Under the pieces are notes generated by a model. It was not told the origin of the DNA, did not search any database, and saw nothing but the letters and a program-made list of their open reading frames with translations. Source: Manduca sexta (lineage: Eukaryota > Arthropoda > Insecta > Lepidoptera > Sphingidae). From it: 64,000 nucleotides of DNA. Positions 39,240-53,057 of this stretch are shown here, piece by piece. The stretch spans positions 2,356,001 through 2,420,000 of the forward strand of contig NC_051132.1 in the NCBI RefSeq assembly GCF_014839805.1. The letters run 5' to 3'. The position numbers and the translations under genes were made by a program. Position 1 is the stretch's first letter. Each line of letters opens with the position of its first letter.

Positions 39240-40560
39240 GCTACAGTTAGCTAATGATCACCGCTTGGGTATCTGTACAGTAATGAGCTGTGAACGGACT
39301 AGACAAATCTCTAATAGTTAGGGTTCTTTTTATTTAAACTTTTGCGTTTAGATTGCGTCTCAACAGATGCATTTATTATTCATATTATTTTTTATTAATA
39401 TTCTAGATGTAGACTTACTTATAACCATATTTAGATAACTTATAATTTCGACCCTAAACCCTCTTGGTAATACGAGATACTTGGTAAAACCTATATGAGA
39501 AGACTCATACCAAACAAAGGGACAGTTTAAATACAGGGCTAGATCTTACTATTTATATTTATTTATAGTAAATATTTTATAATACTGGACATATAGATAT
39601 AATTTAAAACGTATTTTGTTAAGCGATACCGTGCATGTATCTTTTTTATGAATAGTTTAATTTTAATTCATAATTCAATTATCGAGGTAATTTATTATTC
39701 ATAATTTACATTTTATCGCAGTAAACCAAAACAATCATAAAACAACTTTAATATAAAAGCAATAGAGTTAATTTCACATTAAACCTCACATTAAAAACAT
39801 GTGGTTTACTTTCATCCGCATTTATATAAAATATCGATATAAAGCCTTCAATAGTAGTTGTTCTCGCGGTGGGTGAAAGTGTAATAAAGCGCCACGAAGT
39901 GGGGAATTAATGTGTCGACAATAGTGTCGGAATTATCGATACGTTAAAATCTGTGTTAAATTGTTTGCATTAAATGAACATTATTGCGCATATAAAGTGC
40001 ATAAAGATTTATTTACTGCTTAAAGTTCAGTCATACGTAAATAGATTAATGTGAATTTTAATTAAATTACAAGTTCCAAGAATGTTTCTGAGTAATGGTT
40101 TTATAGACGCGTAGGCGTTCGTAGGCGTTCGTAGTACTAATAGCGCGTAGGTTTTCGTAGCGGTGAAGTGGCGTAGCAAGTAGCATTTCAGATTCTTTTA
40201 TTTTTGAGACTTCGCGTAAAATTCTTTTTCCGAAAATAATACTTGTTTTTATGGATTAAGAACCTATAATATTAAACTGGGACTAGTCTGTGTTCTTAAT
40301 ATGCAAATCTATTAGACGGCTTATGCGTTTACTACTAACAGAAAAACGTCATCATAAGTTTTTTATATTTATAATATTACTAGTATTTTGTTATAGATAG
40401 TATAGGTACAATGGTATATCACAACCTACTTAAGCAATTTAATAGTATAAAAAATAACACTTTTCAAATTTCCTAATACAATTTTATCGATAGTCTCCCA
40501 TCCCTAGCTGTATAGATCTATCGATATCTCGTACACTGAGCGACAAAACTTGTACCCTCT
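39240..40560. other. Hmx intron 1, end of contig 2
   Basis: AT-rich noncoding DNA matching 53678-55000 of contig 3. It contains the short CpG tandem motif near 40107-40140 and tcgata-rich palindromes at 40480-40530. No gene seen. Confidence 0.5.
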
Positions 40561-41060
40561 NNNNNNNNNNNNNNNNNNNNNNNNNNNNNNNNNNNNNNNN
40601 NNNNNNNNNNNNNNNNNNNNNNNNNNNNNNNNNNNNNNNNNNNNNNNNNNNNNNNNNNNNNNNNNNNNNNNNNNNNNNNNNNNNNNNNNNNNNNNNNNNN
40701 NNNNNNNNNNNNNNNNNNNNNNNNNNNNNNNNNNNNNNNNNNNNNNNNNNNNNNNNNNNNNNNNNNNNNNNNNNNNNNNNNNNNNNNNNNNNNNNNNNNN
40801 NNNNNNNNNNNNNNNNNNNNNNNNNNNNNNNNNNNNNNNNNNNNNNNNNNNNNNNNNNNNNNNNNNNNNNNNNNNNNNNNNNNNNNNNNNNNNNNNNNNN
40901 NNNNNNNNNNNNNNNNNNNNNNNNNNNNNNNNNNNNNNNNNNNNNNNNNNNNNNNNNNNNNNNNNNNNNNNNNNNNNNNNNNNNNNNNNNNNNNNNNNNN
41001 NNNNNNNNNNNNNNNNNNNNNNNNNNNNNNNNNNNNNNNNNNNNNNNNNNNNNNNNNNNN
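40561..41060. other. Assembly gap, exactly 500 N
   Basis: A second run of exactly 500 N, between contig 2 and contig 3. The sequence on its right (41061) resumes at the homologue of 11119. The sequence on its left (40560) is the inverted homologue of 53678. The gap therefore does not join neighbouring DNA. Confidence 0.99.
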
Positions 41061-42934
41061 GAGCGTATTTAAAATATATTCTTCCACCAGCAGCACCGGT
41101 TTAATTTACTTAGATGGCGGGAAAAGGCCAATTATACTAAAAAAATTGAGGCAAATGTAATTAGTGATCTACTGCTTGTTAACACTAAACACTTTGATAG
41201 AAAAAAAAACAGTAATCGATCTATACTTATGAGACCAACACGTTATACACTAATACGATGTTTGCAACAGTGACCTTTTAATAAAACGTTTTACACTGAC
41301 GTGCTTGGAGCTAAAAGTTAGCGTTGTAAGTTCGGCCAGCAATCGTGAAATGAACGAAAATCTAGACTTCATACAGGTATTATAAGTAAACCCTTTCTCA
41401 GCCCAAAGGTCGACATATGACACTCAACAAAATTAATGTTTAATAATTACCATATATTACGTATGCGCGTACAAATCGATTATGGCATCTGTTGGCGTTA
41501 ATGATATGTTTTTAAACTAACAGACACGAGTCCACCATTATCACCAGACAACAATGTAATGGTCATTTGGGTCATATTACGTACGCTTTTTGGCTTGCAA
41601 ATGGTATTACGTATAATTTTTGTAAACAATAATTATTACGTAGAAACGTTTCATAATTTTATACATTTTTACATTGTTGATGCAAATTAAATTTGGAACG
41701 CAATCAACGAACGAACATTCACAAAATTCCCGCCAAATTCGAAATCTTGCAATCAGAATGCGTTCATTAATTTACAACATATAAAACGGGCAAATATTCC
41801 TGCCGCAAATAAAAACCAAATAAAGAGTCATCTGCACGCAATGATAGCCAGAAACGTGGCCGACACGCGTCGCCGATTCAATTTGGATAATTAAGTGACA
41901 GCGCGATAACGTGGATCGTGCAGAGCTCGCACTTTTTGTCGCGACAAGTGTAGTATTTTAATGAAAACACTATGAATCTGATAGTTAACAAGTCCTACTT
42001 TCTACGTAGATTGCAGACAAGTTTTTAAGTTATTTTTTATATTTTCATATACAACGTTACTAAATGAAACCACATACTTATCTAGTTGGAAATAGCACTT
42101 TACAATAAGTTACTTGAGCCGTAGATGTAAAATAAAAAAAGTGTAAGTTTCGAACAAAATAAATATTAATAAAAAGTAATTCTAATTTTACGCGCCCTAG
42201 AGCCATTACTACTATTCTAAGAGAATTCGTTGCAGTGCCCACATCATACTTTCAGTCAGAAATACATCCACCCAAACGCCTTATTCGCATTAAACTACGA
42301 AATGATCAAAAAATCATGATTTTTGGTGCAAATATTAGTTATTAATGGATGATTTTTGGCACAATGTCAGCAAAAGTGAAGACAGTATATAGTTTCATCT
42401 AGTAACGCAATACCAAAATGACCCCGTACATGTTTTATTAATGATTATACAAAAAATGTATATTTTAGTACACGTTTATGCTGTGGTTTCGACTAGAGGT
42501 GGTGGAGGGGGCACGAATTCCCGCTATTTGATACCTAACCCCCTCTAGGCTTTGTATTTGTGGGCCCGTTAGTAGGTAGGTACCGTCGTAATGTCTATTT
42601 CAAAGCAGCAGTACTAGCATTGTGTGCCCGTTTGAAGGACATCGACAGTGTTGAGGAGTCGACTTAACATTTTATGTCTTAATGTGAAGATTGCAATACG
42701 CCTTTATTTTTAGTAATTTTAAGTTTTTGTTTCATTAATTACAATAACCGCCATTTGCAATACGCCACCATTAATAGCGTTGTATTTTTAAGTTTTTGTT
42801 GTATTAATTACAATAACTGCCATGTCTACATCTACGTCATTGCCGTGCTATTTCGTTGTAAAAGATCTGTGAATTTAGAGTAAATTAAACTAGTAACGAA
42901 TTTAGATAATTTGACCCTATAGTAGCGGTAAAGG

Positions 42935-43125
42935 TTCCATATAACCCGATTCCTGCCGACTTCCCTTTATGTATAGTTTCTGTAGAATTTAAGTATCATT
43001 AGAACGATTTACAGACCGCATTTATGCATATTAGTACCTATATGTTGTGTCGGGTTCCCTTTTGAAAATGTCATCTTTTATAGTACCTTTATGTTGTGTC
43101 GAGTTCCTTAGAAAATGTCACCTTT
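42935..43125 (+). repeat. Dispersed repeat, 'tgttgtgtcgggttcc' family (copy B)
   Basis: Allele of 12985-13190, closer to the family core (taacccgattcctgccgact). It has the same tandem 3' block. Confidence 0.55.
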
Positions 43126-44670
43126 CACCATTACTCTATAGTGCTTTGTATGTATTAATAGTTAACTCTCCATCTCAATAACGACATATTTTAGTATAAA
43201 AAAGCTGCCCCACCTCGTGACTATATTAAAGTATATAAAAGAAAAAAACCATGAAGCTATCAACGAAACATCCTAATATATTGTCGATGCATCCAGAACT
43301 ATAGTAACTAATCATTTATTTTTATATTTTTTCTACAAAATTGATACATTTTAAGGAGTGGGGGTTTGACCCCCAAATCCCTAACTCCGCGTCTGTACAC
43401 ATAATTAGCAAACAGGGTATAAAGCAAGGTAATCTCTATCACGACCCGATAAAAGCTAAATTGCTTTATAGTAGACATTTCGTTTAGGCGTTCGTGTTTA
43501 GCGGCTATCGCGTCGCTTAATTAAATTGATACCACAGACTTGTGCGTTTGAGGTTTTCTTCGGTGGGAAGAGGGAACAGGGAGTGGGGATGGGGTGTTTG
43601 TGGACTTGTTGCCTCATATATTTGATTTATAATTTTCTATTGATTCTAATAGTCTGTTTAGGCTCAATTTACACTATCGTAGGAACGGAGCCGTGCATTG
43701 CGGTACGTATGTAATTATTTATAGCTAGCTTGTAGAAAATTGAACTCTATGCCCATGAAAGTGGCGTTCAGTGTGACGCGCGAAGTGACTACGGTATCGC
43801 GGCTTGTGAACGCGCGAGAACACGCGTTGATGAGAGCGGCTACAGGCTAAGCGTTCTTATATTATATTTAATGCACATAGTTAAAATTATTTGTAACTCA
43901 ATGATACCCATTTAATAAACAAATAATTGAAAAAAAATACTAAATCCGATCCTGATTTTCGCTTGTTTTCCGAAACCTTATAATTGACCATTTTTCATTT
44001 CCATCACACCCCCTCTATTTTCCGCGCCGGAAGCGTGCGGTTAGTCCAACGGAACCGGATGTTGTCGGTTAGTGTCGGTGCCGCGTGCCCACGTTTAACC
44101 ACTGGCTTGATAGTCATCTTGTTTTACACGCAATTTTATTTATAACCCTCAAATCTTTGTACTAATGGAAATTGGTTACGGTCTAAATACGTATGGTAGG
44201 GACGTGATGTTAATAACTTGTGAAGTATCAAGATTGTGAAGATATGTATAACTATGGATTTGTCTTATGGAACATTTATTAAAAAAATATTCTTGGTCAT
44301 TGATTAAGGTACATTGTAATACTTATTGCCTGTTTTAGCGGGGAAAATAAATAAATCTAATAGTTGACTCTCTCTCGTAATTTTTTGTACTGACGTGCAA
44401 TGTTATTTAATCAATAAAATTAAAATTTTATTCAAGTTTCACAAATAAGGATCTAAATACTTGGAGAACTTATAGGGAAATCCATATTTTCTATCATTTG
44501 GAGAAATAGGTCTTCTTGACTTAAAGTTTAGAGAAGCTCCTTATAAGTGCTTAGCTCGCACCCTCATAATACTACGCAGGAACAAAGACTGATAATAATT
44601 AGATCTTTTGTCTCATCGGGGTAGCGACTTTTTTCAAACTATTTCTAAAGATTTCTGAACTTTATCTTGG

Positions 44671-44946
44671 AGGCCGTTCAAGTATTACGTAACACAAGTT
44701 GGAAGGTAGGGGGGGATCTTGTAAAATCATACGATACGTAACAGGCGCGTTACGTAACATTGGATTTTTTATTTTAAAACAATAACAAAGGTATTTAGCG
44801 ATTTTCCGGTACTTTGTGAATAAATTGTAATTTTAGAGTTACGTAACTTTTTGAGGGGGGCGTACAGGATAACGTTACGGCGCGTTACAGGGGGAGGCGG
44901 TGTCAGAAATCTTCGAAAATTGCGTTACGTAATACTTGAACGGCCC
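44671..44946. mobile_element. Same TIR MITE (copy B)
   Basis: Allele of 14738-15012 with the same ends and the same cttgg flanks. It differs in the lengths of several G tracts. Confidence 0.75.
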
Positions 44947-44951
44947 CTTGG

Positions 44952-45092
44952 CATACGCCCTGCTGCACGATGGACCGACTTGAAAAAGGCAACGGGTAGC
45001 TGATGGATGCGGCTGCTCAAGACAGGGATGGTTGGTGCTCACTTGGAGAGGCCTACGTTCAGCAGTGGATGGCGACAGGCTGATTGATGCTC
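44952..45092 (+). mobile_element. RTE-clade LINE 3' fragment (copy B)
   Basis: Allele of 15018-15157, with the same terminal motif and tail. Confidence 0.65.
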
Positions 45093-45357
45093 GCACCCAA
45101 GACATCATGGGTCGAAAACTATGAATGTATGAATTACAACTTTGGCTATCTGATCAAGCCATGAGGTCATCTTATATTTGTATTCAGTCCTGGATTTGTA
45201 AACAGGCCGAATAGGTTGCGGCCTATGGGCGGCAGCCTCTTAGTGGCGGCAGATTTCAGAGGACGCTCACTCGATTAATTTAATCATTCGCTTATTTAAC
45301 TTGAGTGCCTTCCATAATACAATCAAATGGAAAATTATTAAGTATTTTGGAAACCTT

Positions 45358-45389
45358 CATACATACATACATACATACATACATACATA
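45358..45389 (+). repeat. (CATA)8 microsatellite (copy B)
   Basis: Same run as 15424-15455 and the same length, so this marker does not separate the two haplotypes. Confidence 0.9.
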
Positions 45390-46613
45390 AACGTACCTAC
45401 ATGGGGCGGCGGAAATAAAGTGGCCTACACTTTGAAACAATATAAATCCGGTACATTTGTATTGTTTTTTTATGAATTTTATATACCACGGGAAAGGTTA
45501 TCTTCAGAATTTGTATTAAGGGATGTAAATAAGTCAGACATTTTAATGCGTATTCATTTTATTCTCCGTCATATTGCCAGCTTTATAACATTGCTTACGC
45601 GAAGACGAAGTCCATTCAACTACTATCAATAAATAACATTAATATTTTTAGAATTAAGCATTGTTTTAGGTATTTATTTACGCTAGCAACATTACAGAAT
45701 TACATCGAAGCGTGGCAACACATTTTAGTAATAACATAATTTATTTTTATCGTTTAAAACATGGCTGATTTATTTACATACAAAATATTTAAATAATTCA
45801 TCTAAAAAGGATAAATTAATGAGGACTTTCGTTGTCATTAGTCATAATGTAGTTAGTAATAGAGCTGGCTGTAAAATATAAAAAAACATTAATCTTTGAT
45901 TTAATTCCCTTTTTGAATTTTGGAACACTTTTCCCCTTACCATTGAATTTTATTTACTTCGCCCAAATTCTGACTGCCCCTCTATATGAAATAATTTTGC
46001 GGATATTATAGCTATGTACTGTTTTAAAGTCTTTTAAAAGATTTAAAAATCATGAAATTGACGAAATAATAATAAAATACCTACACTACTTACATGAGCA
46101 TTATAAAAGCATACTGCTGTAAACTTTGAATGAATCTATTATTTACAATATTAACTAACCAGCGTAATAAATAAATACAAGAGGATTTAAACACGTTCTT
46201 ATTTACAACAATATACAATTATGGGATGACAGTGATTTTTGTACGTTACATTCTTAATCGAATTCATTTTATACTAACGAGAATCTTTACGTCGTAGAGT
46301 TTTGACCTTTTGGTGAATAAATTGTTTAATTTTAAAAAGATACTTATTCTAACTTGTTGATGTAGCAAGTCCTTGATGTAGAGTTACTTGATAACTGTTA
46401 TGTTTTTGATCAAACGTTACGGTGTAATCTCTTACATTTGAATGCCGCTACCAAAATGTCAAAACTCACAGCACCTTATACAATAAAATATGTTTAAAAA
46501 TCCTAATACTTAAACTGACTACCTATACATTAATGTTTACAATAAACGATTTGGCATTTAACACTGACGTGACTAGTCCGTGGCACGTTCAATACTGTCC
46601 GTCCGCTCCGCCG

Positions 46614-47339
<726 letters not shown>

Positions 47340-47939
47340 TCACGCCCTACGAGGCAGCACCCCTGCGAGGCGTGAATAATATGTTTTCATTGTTATTTCC
47401 AAACAAAATGTGTGCAATCATAACAGTCGGGCTGAACAGAAATTGTTCGACAAAATAATGTGACCTACAAAACTACATTGGGTGTTGATTATAGAGTGAG
47501 TATAACGACTTTCTCACTGAACAGAAATCCGTCAAATTGCCCAATGGCAAGCGTCGCCGTTCAATTGAAAGTCAGATTGAGTGAGAGTTTAATTGGATAC
47601 AACGATAGGTACGCGATATGTGTCGGATTTGGTCCGGCGTGAAGCCGTAGAAACGCAATCCGCTCTGATTTGTTGTGCTCTATTGACTTTACACGAAACA
47701 TCCATAATAGCGACTGTACATATTGTTTTAAAAGTGTCTTGGTTTAAATTATTATTGTTCTGATACCTTATTCCCAAATTTGATCATATTACTGTACATA
47801 GTGGAACGTTTGATTGACTTCGTTGTCGTAATGACGTAATTAAAAAACATTCCTCGTCTTTTTATTTTCATCATGTTAGACTTATTATTTGAATAATTAA
47901 TAACTTGTAAAAACTTAATATATTGTATGTCATATTCAT

Positions 47940-47955
47940 GGGGGGGGGGGGGGGG
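47940..47955 (+). repeat. 16-base poly-G run, only in copy B
   Basis: The homologous place in copy A (near 17775) reads catggaaatcc with two G. A long pure G run with no slippage-prone ancestor looks like a sequencing or polishing artefact more than biology. Confidence 0.85.
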
Positions 47956-49329
47956 AAATCAGAGAAAAAGGTTTTTATTGTCATGCAATAATCCATACAA
48001 AAGTAAATCTTATTATTTATTTCACTGAACACATTTTGCTTACGAAGCAATGTGGCATTGAGAGGTTAATACTTGTAAATACAATAAGTACAAGGGACTA
48101 ATTACTTGTACGCGGCTTATTCGATATTTGCTTTCGCAAATATTAAGACACATGTTGTTGAATATGTATATTTTGCTGAGAGATATTTATAATCTTTATT
48201 TCTAATGCCTTTGATGAAGGGTAACGTAAAGTAAATTACTGAGTTGTATTATATTGTATTGGGCTGGGATTTTATAATAAAAATGTTTTCGAGAACACAT
48301 AGTAGAGGCATTTCAGTTGACGCAACAAACCATCTTCAAATTTAAATTTCGAATGCGTTCGAAATTCCAAAGCAAAATTGGAATATGGAAGTTGGCGCGA
48401 AGTCGGATGTCATCAACGATGTCATACGGATGGGTACGTTTGAATATTCAATATTCACGTTCGTACCATATTCTGCTCTCAAAGCTGTATATCAAAGTTC
48501 ATATTTCATTGCAGTGGTGTTTCTATACAATAACCAGCGTTAGGAGATCTGTGTGATTTAATGTGTGTGAAGCTGACGGGTCAGCGTATGTTGGTGTTTT
48601 GTTGGAATTGATTTTCGAAGCCGCGCACTCATAATCCTTTGTTACCGGTGGCTCGGTGTTTACACAAACGCTTAGCACTATAAGCAGTTTATGAGTTAGA
48701 ACAACGACGGGTGGATGTTTGATTTGTTTATTGTTTGTGACGTCATATTATAATTATTTCTTTTTTATTTTTAAACTAGTTATGATATACTTGACAGCTA
48801 ATTGCGTATGTCGCCATACTCTACGGTAGAATTCGAAAGTAAAAAGTTGCTACAGATTAAACTTAGTTTGGAAAAAGGTTGACTTTTGGATAGTTAAAGA
48901 CTTATTACTTATTGGAAGTAATTAACTCTAAAAGCCTTTCTTTGAGCACTGATGACGGCACAAGAGCTTTGCAACGACTATAATATGAAAAAAGTATTTA
49001 TACTTCAGTCTTGTAAGTAGTTTTTATTATAATTTAATAAAACACAATCGATTCTTGCTTCGGGTTCGACTACGTATATTAATTAATTACTACTTTTAAA
49101 AATCTATGGAGCGTTCCTTGACGTTTAGATTAAGGAAACTGTCTAGCGATTTTTTATTTCTTAAACATGGCGAAATTCTGTTTTAACAATGTTCGCTTGT
49201 TTTTAATTTACGATAGAGGTACTCCTTTAGAAAATATGAAAAATATCCACAATCATATTTAGCCAGGAGATTAAACAACACAAAATACAAGACCCATTCA
49301 TCCGACTCAATAATAATTAAAAAAGCGCA

Positions 49330-49545
49330 AAAATGGCGCGGCCGTCGCTCAAGCGTCGTTCAAAAACCGCATTCGAAAATTAAAACAACCGCACGCAACG
49401 TTACGTGGCAACACCGCTTTTGGCGCGAACGAATTCAAATGTGGAACTCGGGAGAGCGAGGGAGACGGACAGGCCACTAATCCGTAGTGCGAACGAGACA
49501 GCACGACGCTTGACGTTTCGCGAGTGTTGCTATACGTGAATAATT
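49330..49545. promoter_or_regulatory. CpG-rich block in Hmx intron 2 (copy B; copy A at 19135-19350)
   Basis: Raised GC and CpG density (atggcgcggccgtcgctcaa, ttttggcgcgaacgaattc). It is well preserved between haplotypes. A candidate cis-regulatory element; no specific factor can be assigned. Confidence 0.25.
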
Positions 49546-50159
49546 GTAGGAGGATGGTAGAAAAGCATTGTACGGTCGGTTTGGGCCGCGTGAAATGGCG
49601 TCGCCTTTGTCTCGGAGTGGATGGGTTTTGGGGAAATTAAAGCAGAGACGAGCGGGGTTGAGTGTGGCGTTACTACTATTGCTTGTTTAGCGGAAATGTA
49701 CGTTTATTGTACGGACAACAATCATTCCCGCTTTGTGTGCGAATGCGTCGTATTTGTTGCGTTCGCGATGCTGATTGTTTTAATGAGTTGCTATCCGACA
49801 TGCGATGACATGTTTTGGGTACTTTATATTTGTATTCAGTTTTGGTGAAAATACTTATTTATAATTACAAAAATATTTAGAAACTGGTTATGTTATTTTT
49901 CGACTAAACCATATTTATAAAACGTATTTCGGTATTAAATTTGAGTAATGGCAGTTAATGAGATGTCGGCTTGCAGAAAAATGATGTAACGTAACTGCTT
50001 TGCAAATTACCAGTCTGTAATTCTGCTCAATAATCCCTAGAAACAATGATTGTAGTCATGTGTTAAATTTCAAGCTGGCCACGACTCTCTAAGACAATGT
50101 GTGTATCAAGTCGTTGATCAATGCATTACACATTGCATTTTTCGTTAGAACACAACAAA

Positions 50160-50280
50160 TCAGCGCGCGGTGCGGGCGACACGGCTTAGCACCGGTGCGG
50201 CTTCGCTGCGGTCATCGATTCAACGCACCGGCACCGCCGCGCCGGCTCCGGTTACTGCCGAGCACTCGCCGCCGATACTG
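50160..50280. promoter_or_regulatory. CpG-rich island-like block in Hmx intron 2 (copy B)
   Basis: About 120 bp of GC-rich DNA in an AT-rich intron, with caccggtgcgg and gcaccggcaccgccgcgccg. Its copy on contig 1 is 19974-20094. No frame continues Hmx and I see no splice sites, so it is more likely a regulatory element than an exon. The open frames here have no ATG-based support. Confidence 0.3.
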
Positions 50281-50714
50281 AGATTTCAGTATAGATTTTA
50301 TATCATCTTGGTCGTCACGTTGTTTTATACTATTAAACGAACACTGGCTCGGTGACGTAGTTGTAATGCAGTATGGATGTCTTGGGTTTGATTTACGACT
50401 AAAGTTGTATTATTTTTATTCAGTCTCCAGACTAAGTCTGTCCGAGGTCTGGAATTATTGCCTAGAATTGGCAATAGGGTCCTCTACTATTACATAGAAT
50501 GTAACGATGTGTTATACATTAAAGTGGATATCATTTTGCGGGATGTGAGTTTACGAATGTAAGTGATGCAACATGGAAAATATACGCCCTAAACCACATT
50601 CATGCAACAGTCAACCTTGTCTTGTCGATAGTAGAGTCTCTTTCCAAGAAACCCTTGATGTTTCATTAGACTTGCCTAGCATAAACTATTTCTAAGAAAT
50701 CTACATATTATAAA

Positions 50715-50885
50715 ACAAAGTACCTGCCGCGTCTGCCTTAACGCGATGAACTCCAAAACTATCAAACGGATTTCAATGAATTTGGTTTGGACATAGTCTG
50801 TAATCCTAGAAAGTAAATAGGCCACTTTTATCCCGAAAAAACTCAGTAACGCGTGCAAAGCCGCGAGCAAAAGCTAATTAATATA
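50715..50885 (-). repeat. Dispersed repeat, 'cccgggataaaagtagcct' family; contig 1 ends inside its homologue
   Basis: The reverse complement begins taattagcttttgctcgcgg, contains tttttcgggataaaagtgg and runs to gcgttaaggcagacgcggca. Contig 1 stops at 20588, in the middle of its copy of this element, so a high-copy repeat probably ended that contig. Confidence 0.55.
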
Positions 50886-51009
50886 ATAAATGCAATATTT
50901 TTTGTCTGTAACGTTTTCAAAGATAAACTACTTTTTATTTATCACATACCGAATTTTACGCAAACGAAGCAGGAGTAACACCCAGCGGTCCATAAAGAAA
51001 AATACATAC

Positions 51010-51116
51010 CTCGTGGCGGTGAGGTCCGTTCTTGGGGTCTCTGCCAGTACCAGGGCGCGGGGACCAGACCTCCGTACCGGCCGGCGAGCGCGCTCCACTG
51101 GGATATCAGGCCCAAT
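51010..51116 (-). CDS. Hmx: Hmx coding exon 2
   Basis: A 107-nt internal exon, found once in the window because contigs 1 and 2 both end before reaching it. On the minus strand the acceptor reads ttgttatag|ATTGGG and the donor CACGAG|gtatgt. Joined to exon 1 (phase 2) it reads R-LGLISQWSALAG..., continues through LVPAPWYWQRPQE and ends TSPPR plus one base (phase 1), with no stop. The Trp/Tyr/Pro-rich segment lies between the N-terminal eh1-type motif and the acidic region before the homeodomain. Exon status is inferred from the open frame, good splice sites and raised GC; RNA support cannot be seen here. The repeat-dense stretch around it may explain why both other contigs break nearby. Confidence 0.8.
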
Positions 51117-51639
51117 CTATAACAAAACATGTTATAAACTATACATTATACATAAAGTATATTTAGGTTTGAAGTATATTTATTTACACGAACATTATTA
51201 TTATATTTTTCGATTCGTTTAATATATTTATAAACAAACGTAGAAGTTCTTTTTAATGACAAATTATAATTTTTATATTGTATTTCTCTGTTACTTGCAG
51301 TTAAGCTAAGTATGAAATTTTCTTAAGCAATGTTGTGTACATCTTTATTTAGTGCATGTATTAATTATTAAGTTTGTGTAAAGTGTATTACTATTTAATA
51401 TATATACTGTTGATATTCCTATTATAGTAAATACATAAACATTTATAACTACGCGTTACTTGTTTAATATCTTATAAACGGGACTGAGTGGCTTATGATC
51501 AACTTTATGCTAGTTTTTGTTTCGAAAGTACATTGTAGGCACATACGTCAGGGTGATTTGTGACTTAATATCTAGCGTATTAAAGTAACAAATCCAGTGC
51601 AGTGCCGCGCAATTTTGTATTTCACATTTCTAGACGTTT

Positions 51640-51963
51640 TTGTTACTTGTTTGTGGACATCGATGTATATTTTATAGACACGAACGTCCATATCAATTAT
51701 TTGGTAAAAATCTGAACTAAAATGGCATCCAAAACTTCATTGATATAACCTATTTATTCACTTGAACAATAAATAATTTTACTTATTTGACTCAAAGTTT
51801 TTATTCACATTCAGGTTTACACTTAGACTGGAATTCTTATGAGCGCCACTCCGTACATAACCACATGCTTTCAATGTTAAAATTATATTAAAGTCAGATG
51901 TACGGATTGCAGTACAGTTGAGTCGAACACAATGAGTGTACGGGACGCCATATCTAATATGGA
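51640..51963 (+). repeat. Dispersed repeat, copy 2 (unoccupied MITE site)
   Basis: Paralogous to 740-768 plus 1041-1335, but reads gatgtatattttatagacac straight through where the other copy carries the MITE. It lies in Hmx intron 1, in the single-copy part of contig 3. Confidence 0.6.
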
Positions 51964-51989
51964 TGGTTTTGGGTAATCGTGATGTTTGC

Positions 51990-52225
51990 TTTTACGAATG
52001 ACTCGATGGCTCAGTTATATTCTGCGTGCGCTGTATTATCCGCTTTGAGATACCCCTTTGAATCCCGGATTCGGAGAAAGTGATATTGAGTTTTTTACTT
52101 AATATTAGCTCGGAATTTGGAATTAGTGTCCGACATAGGGATAGGCTATCCTATCATGGGACGAAACTGGGTGTCTTAAATGCACCTCTACTATCTCCTT
52201 CGGAACTTAAAGATATGGAGTGCGT
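51990..52225 (+). mobile_element. SINE family 2, diverged copy in Hmx intron 1 near exon 2
   Basis: Shares the B-box region (TTTGAATCCCGG) and the following gaaagtgatattgagttttt with the other family 2 copies, then a diverged body. It is in the part of contig 3 that has no second copy. Confidence 0.5.
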
Positions 52226-52559
52226 ATGTTTGACATAGCCAACGTCGACGTTGCGTGCCCTTCTCATTCAATAGCATACAAATACAATTAACCAATCATT
52301 TATTGACCTAATAAGTATAGCAATAAACTGAGGCGACAAAAAAATCAGATTAGATAAAATGGCTCGTCCGTCCGTGCGTGTCGTCAATTAAGATTAAAAA
52401 TAACGGATATAGTATGAGCATGGCGTTCTTGTTAATCTGTTTGTAGTCGGGTGCGGTAAATCGGATTATGTCGCGGCAAGTATTGTCAAATATTACTATA
52501 AACGGTACACGAGTGTGGACTGATGAGTAATGATTTCTTAGGTTTACGCACGTAGGACA

Positions 52560-52740
52560 TTAAAATTAAACTATTTTTCGGATTTTATCGAGGTTTTTAT
52601 AATTTAGTTTTCTCCCGACGTTTCGAAGACTGCAGCCTTGATGGTCATGAGGAGACTCATGGCCTAATGGATGAGAGGGACCATGAAAGCTGCATAGTCT
52701 TCGAAACGTCGAGAGACCATCATTTCCGAAAGGGACATCG
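52560..52740 (+). repeat. Dispersed repeat, 'ccgacgtttcgaa' family, two facing cores
   Basis: One core in forward orientation (tcccgacgtttcgaagactg, about 52613) and one reversed (tagtcttcgaaacgtcgaga, about 52697), forming an imperfect inverted pair about 60 bp apart. Confidence 0.5.
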
Positions 52741-52786
52741 ACATGACATATAGGTACATGCATAAAGACGCTCTGCAAATCGTCTT

Positions 52787-53057
52787 GATCATAATTAGAT
52801 TGTACATCAATTCTATATAAAGGGAAGCTGACAGTATTGGGTTATATGGACTCTTAGTCACTAACGTCTAGCATATATCAAAGTGATGCAAGATGCGTAC
52901 TATGATACCAAAGAAGTCCTTTCACCGATCATAATTAGATAGTAAATCAATTCTACGTAAAGGGAAGCTGACAGTATTGGGTTATATGGACTCTTAGTCA
53001 CTAACGTCTAGCATATATCAAAGTGATGCAAGATGCGTACTATGACACTAAAGAGTT
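52787..53057 (+). repeat. Tandem duplication, period 140 bp, two copies
   Basis: Copy 1 is 52787-52926 and copy 2 starts at 52927. Both begin gatcataattagat and share aagggaagctgacagtattg and gatgcaagatgcgtactatg, with a handful of substitutions. No gene is visible in it. It lies in Hmx intron 1, in the single-copy part of contig 3. Confidence 0.8.

Larger units (their letters stand above)
30191..40560 (+). repeat. Large inverted block, left arm (contig 2)
   Basis: Reverse-complement counterpart of 53678-64000, near-identical over about 10.3 kb. It holds Hmx exon 1, its 5' flank and most of intron 1. The homology ends exactly at the gap at 40560. On the left, 30191 corresponds to the last base of the window, so the arm almost certainly continues further left. 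Confidence 0.92.
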
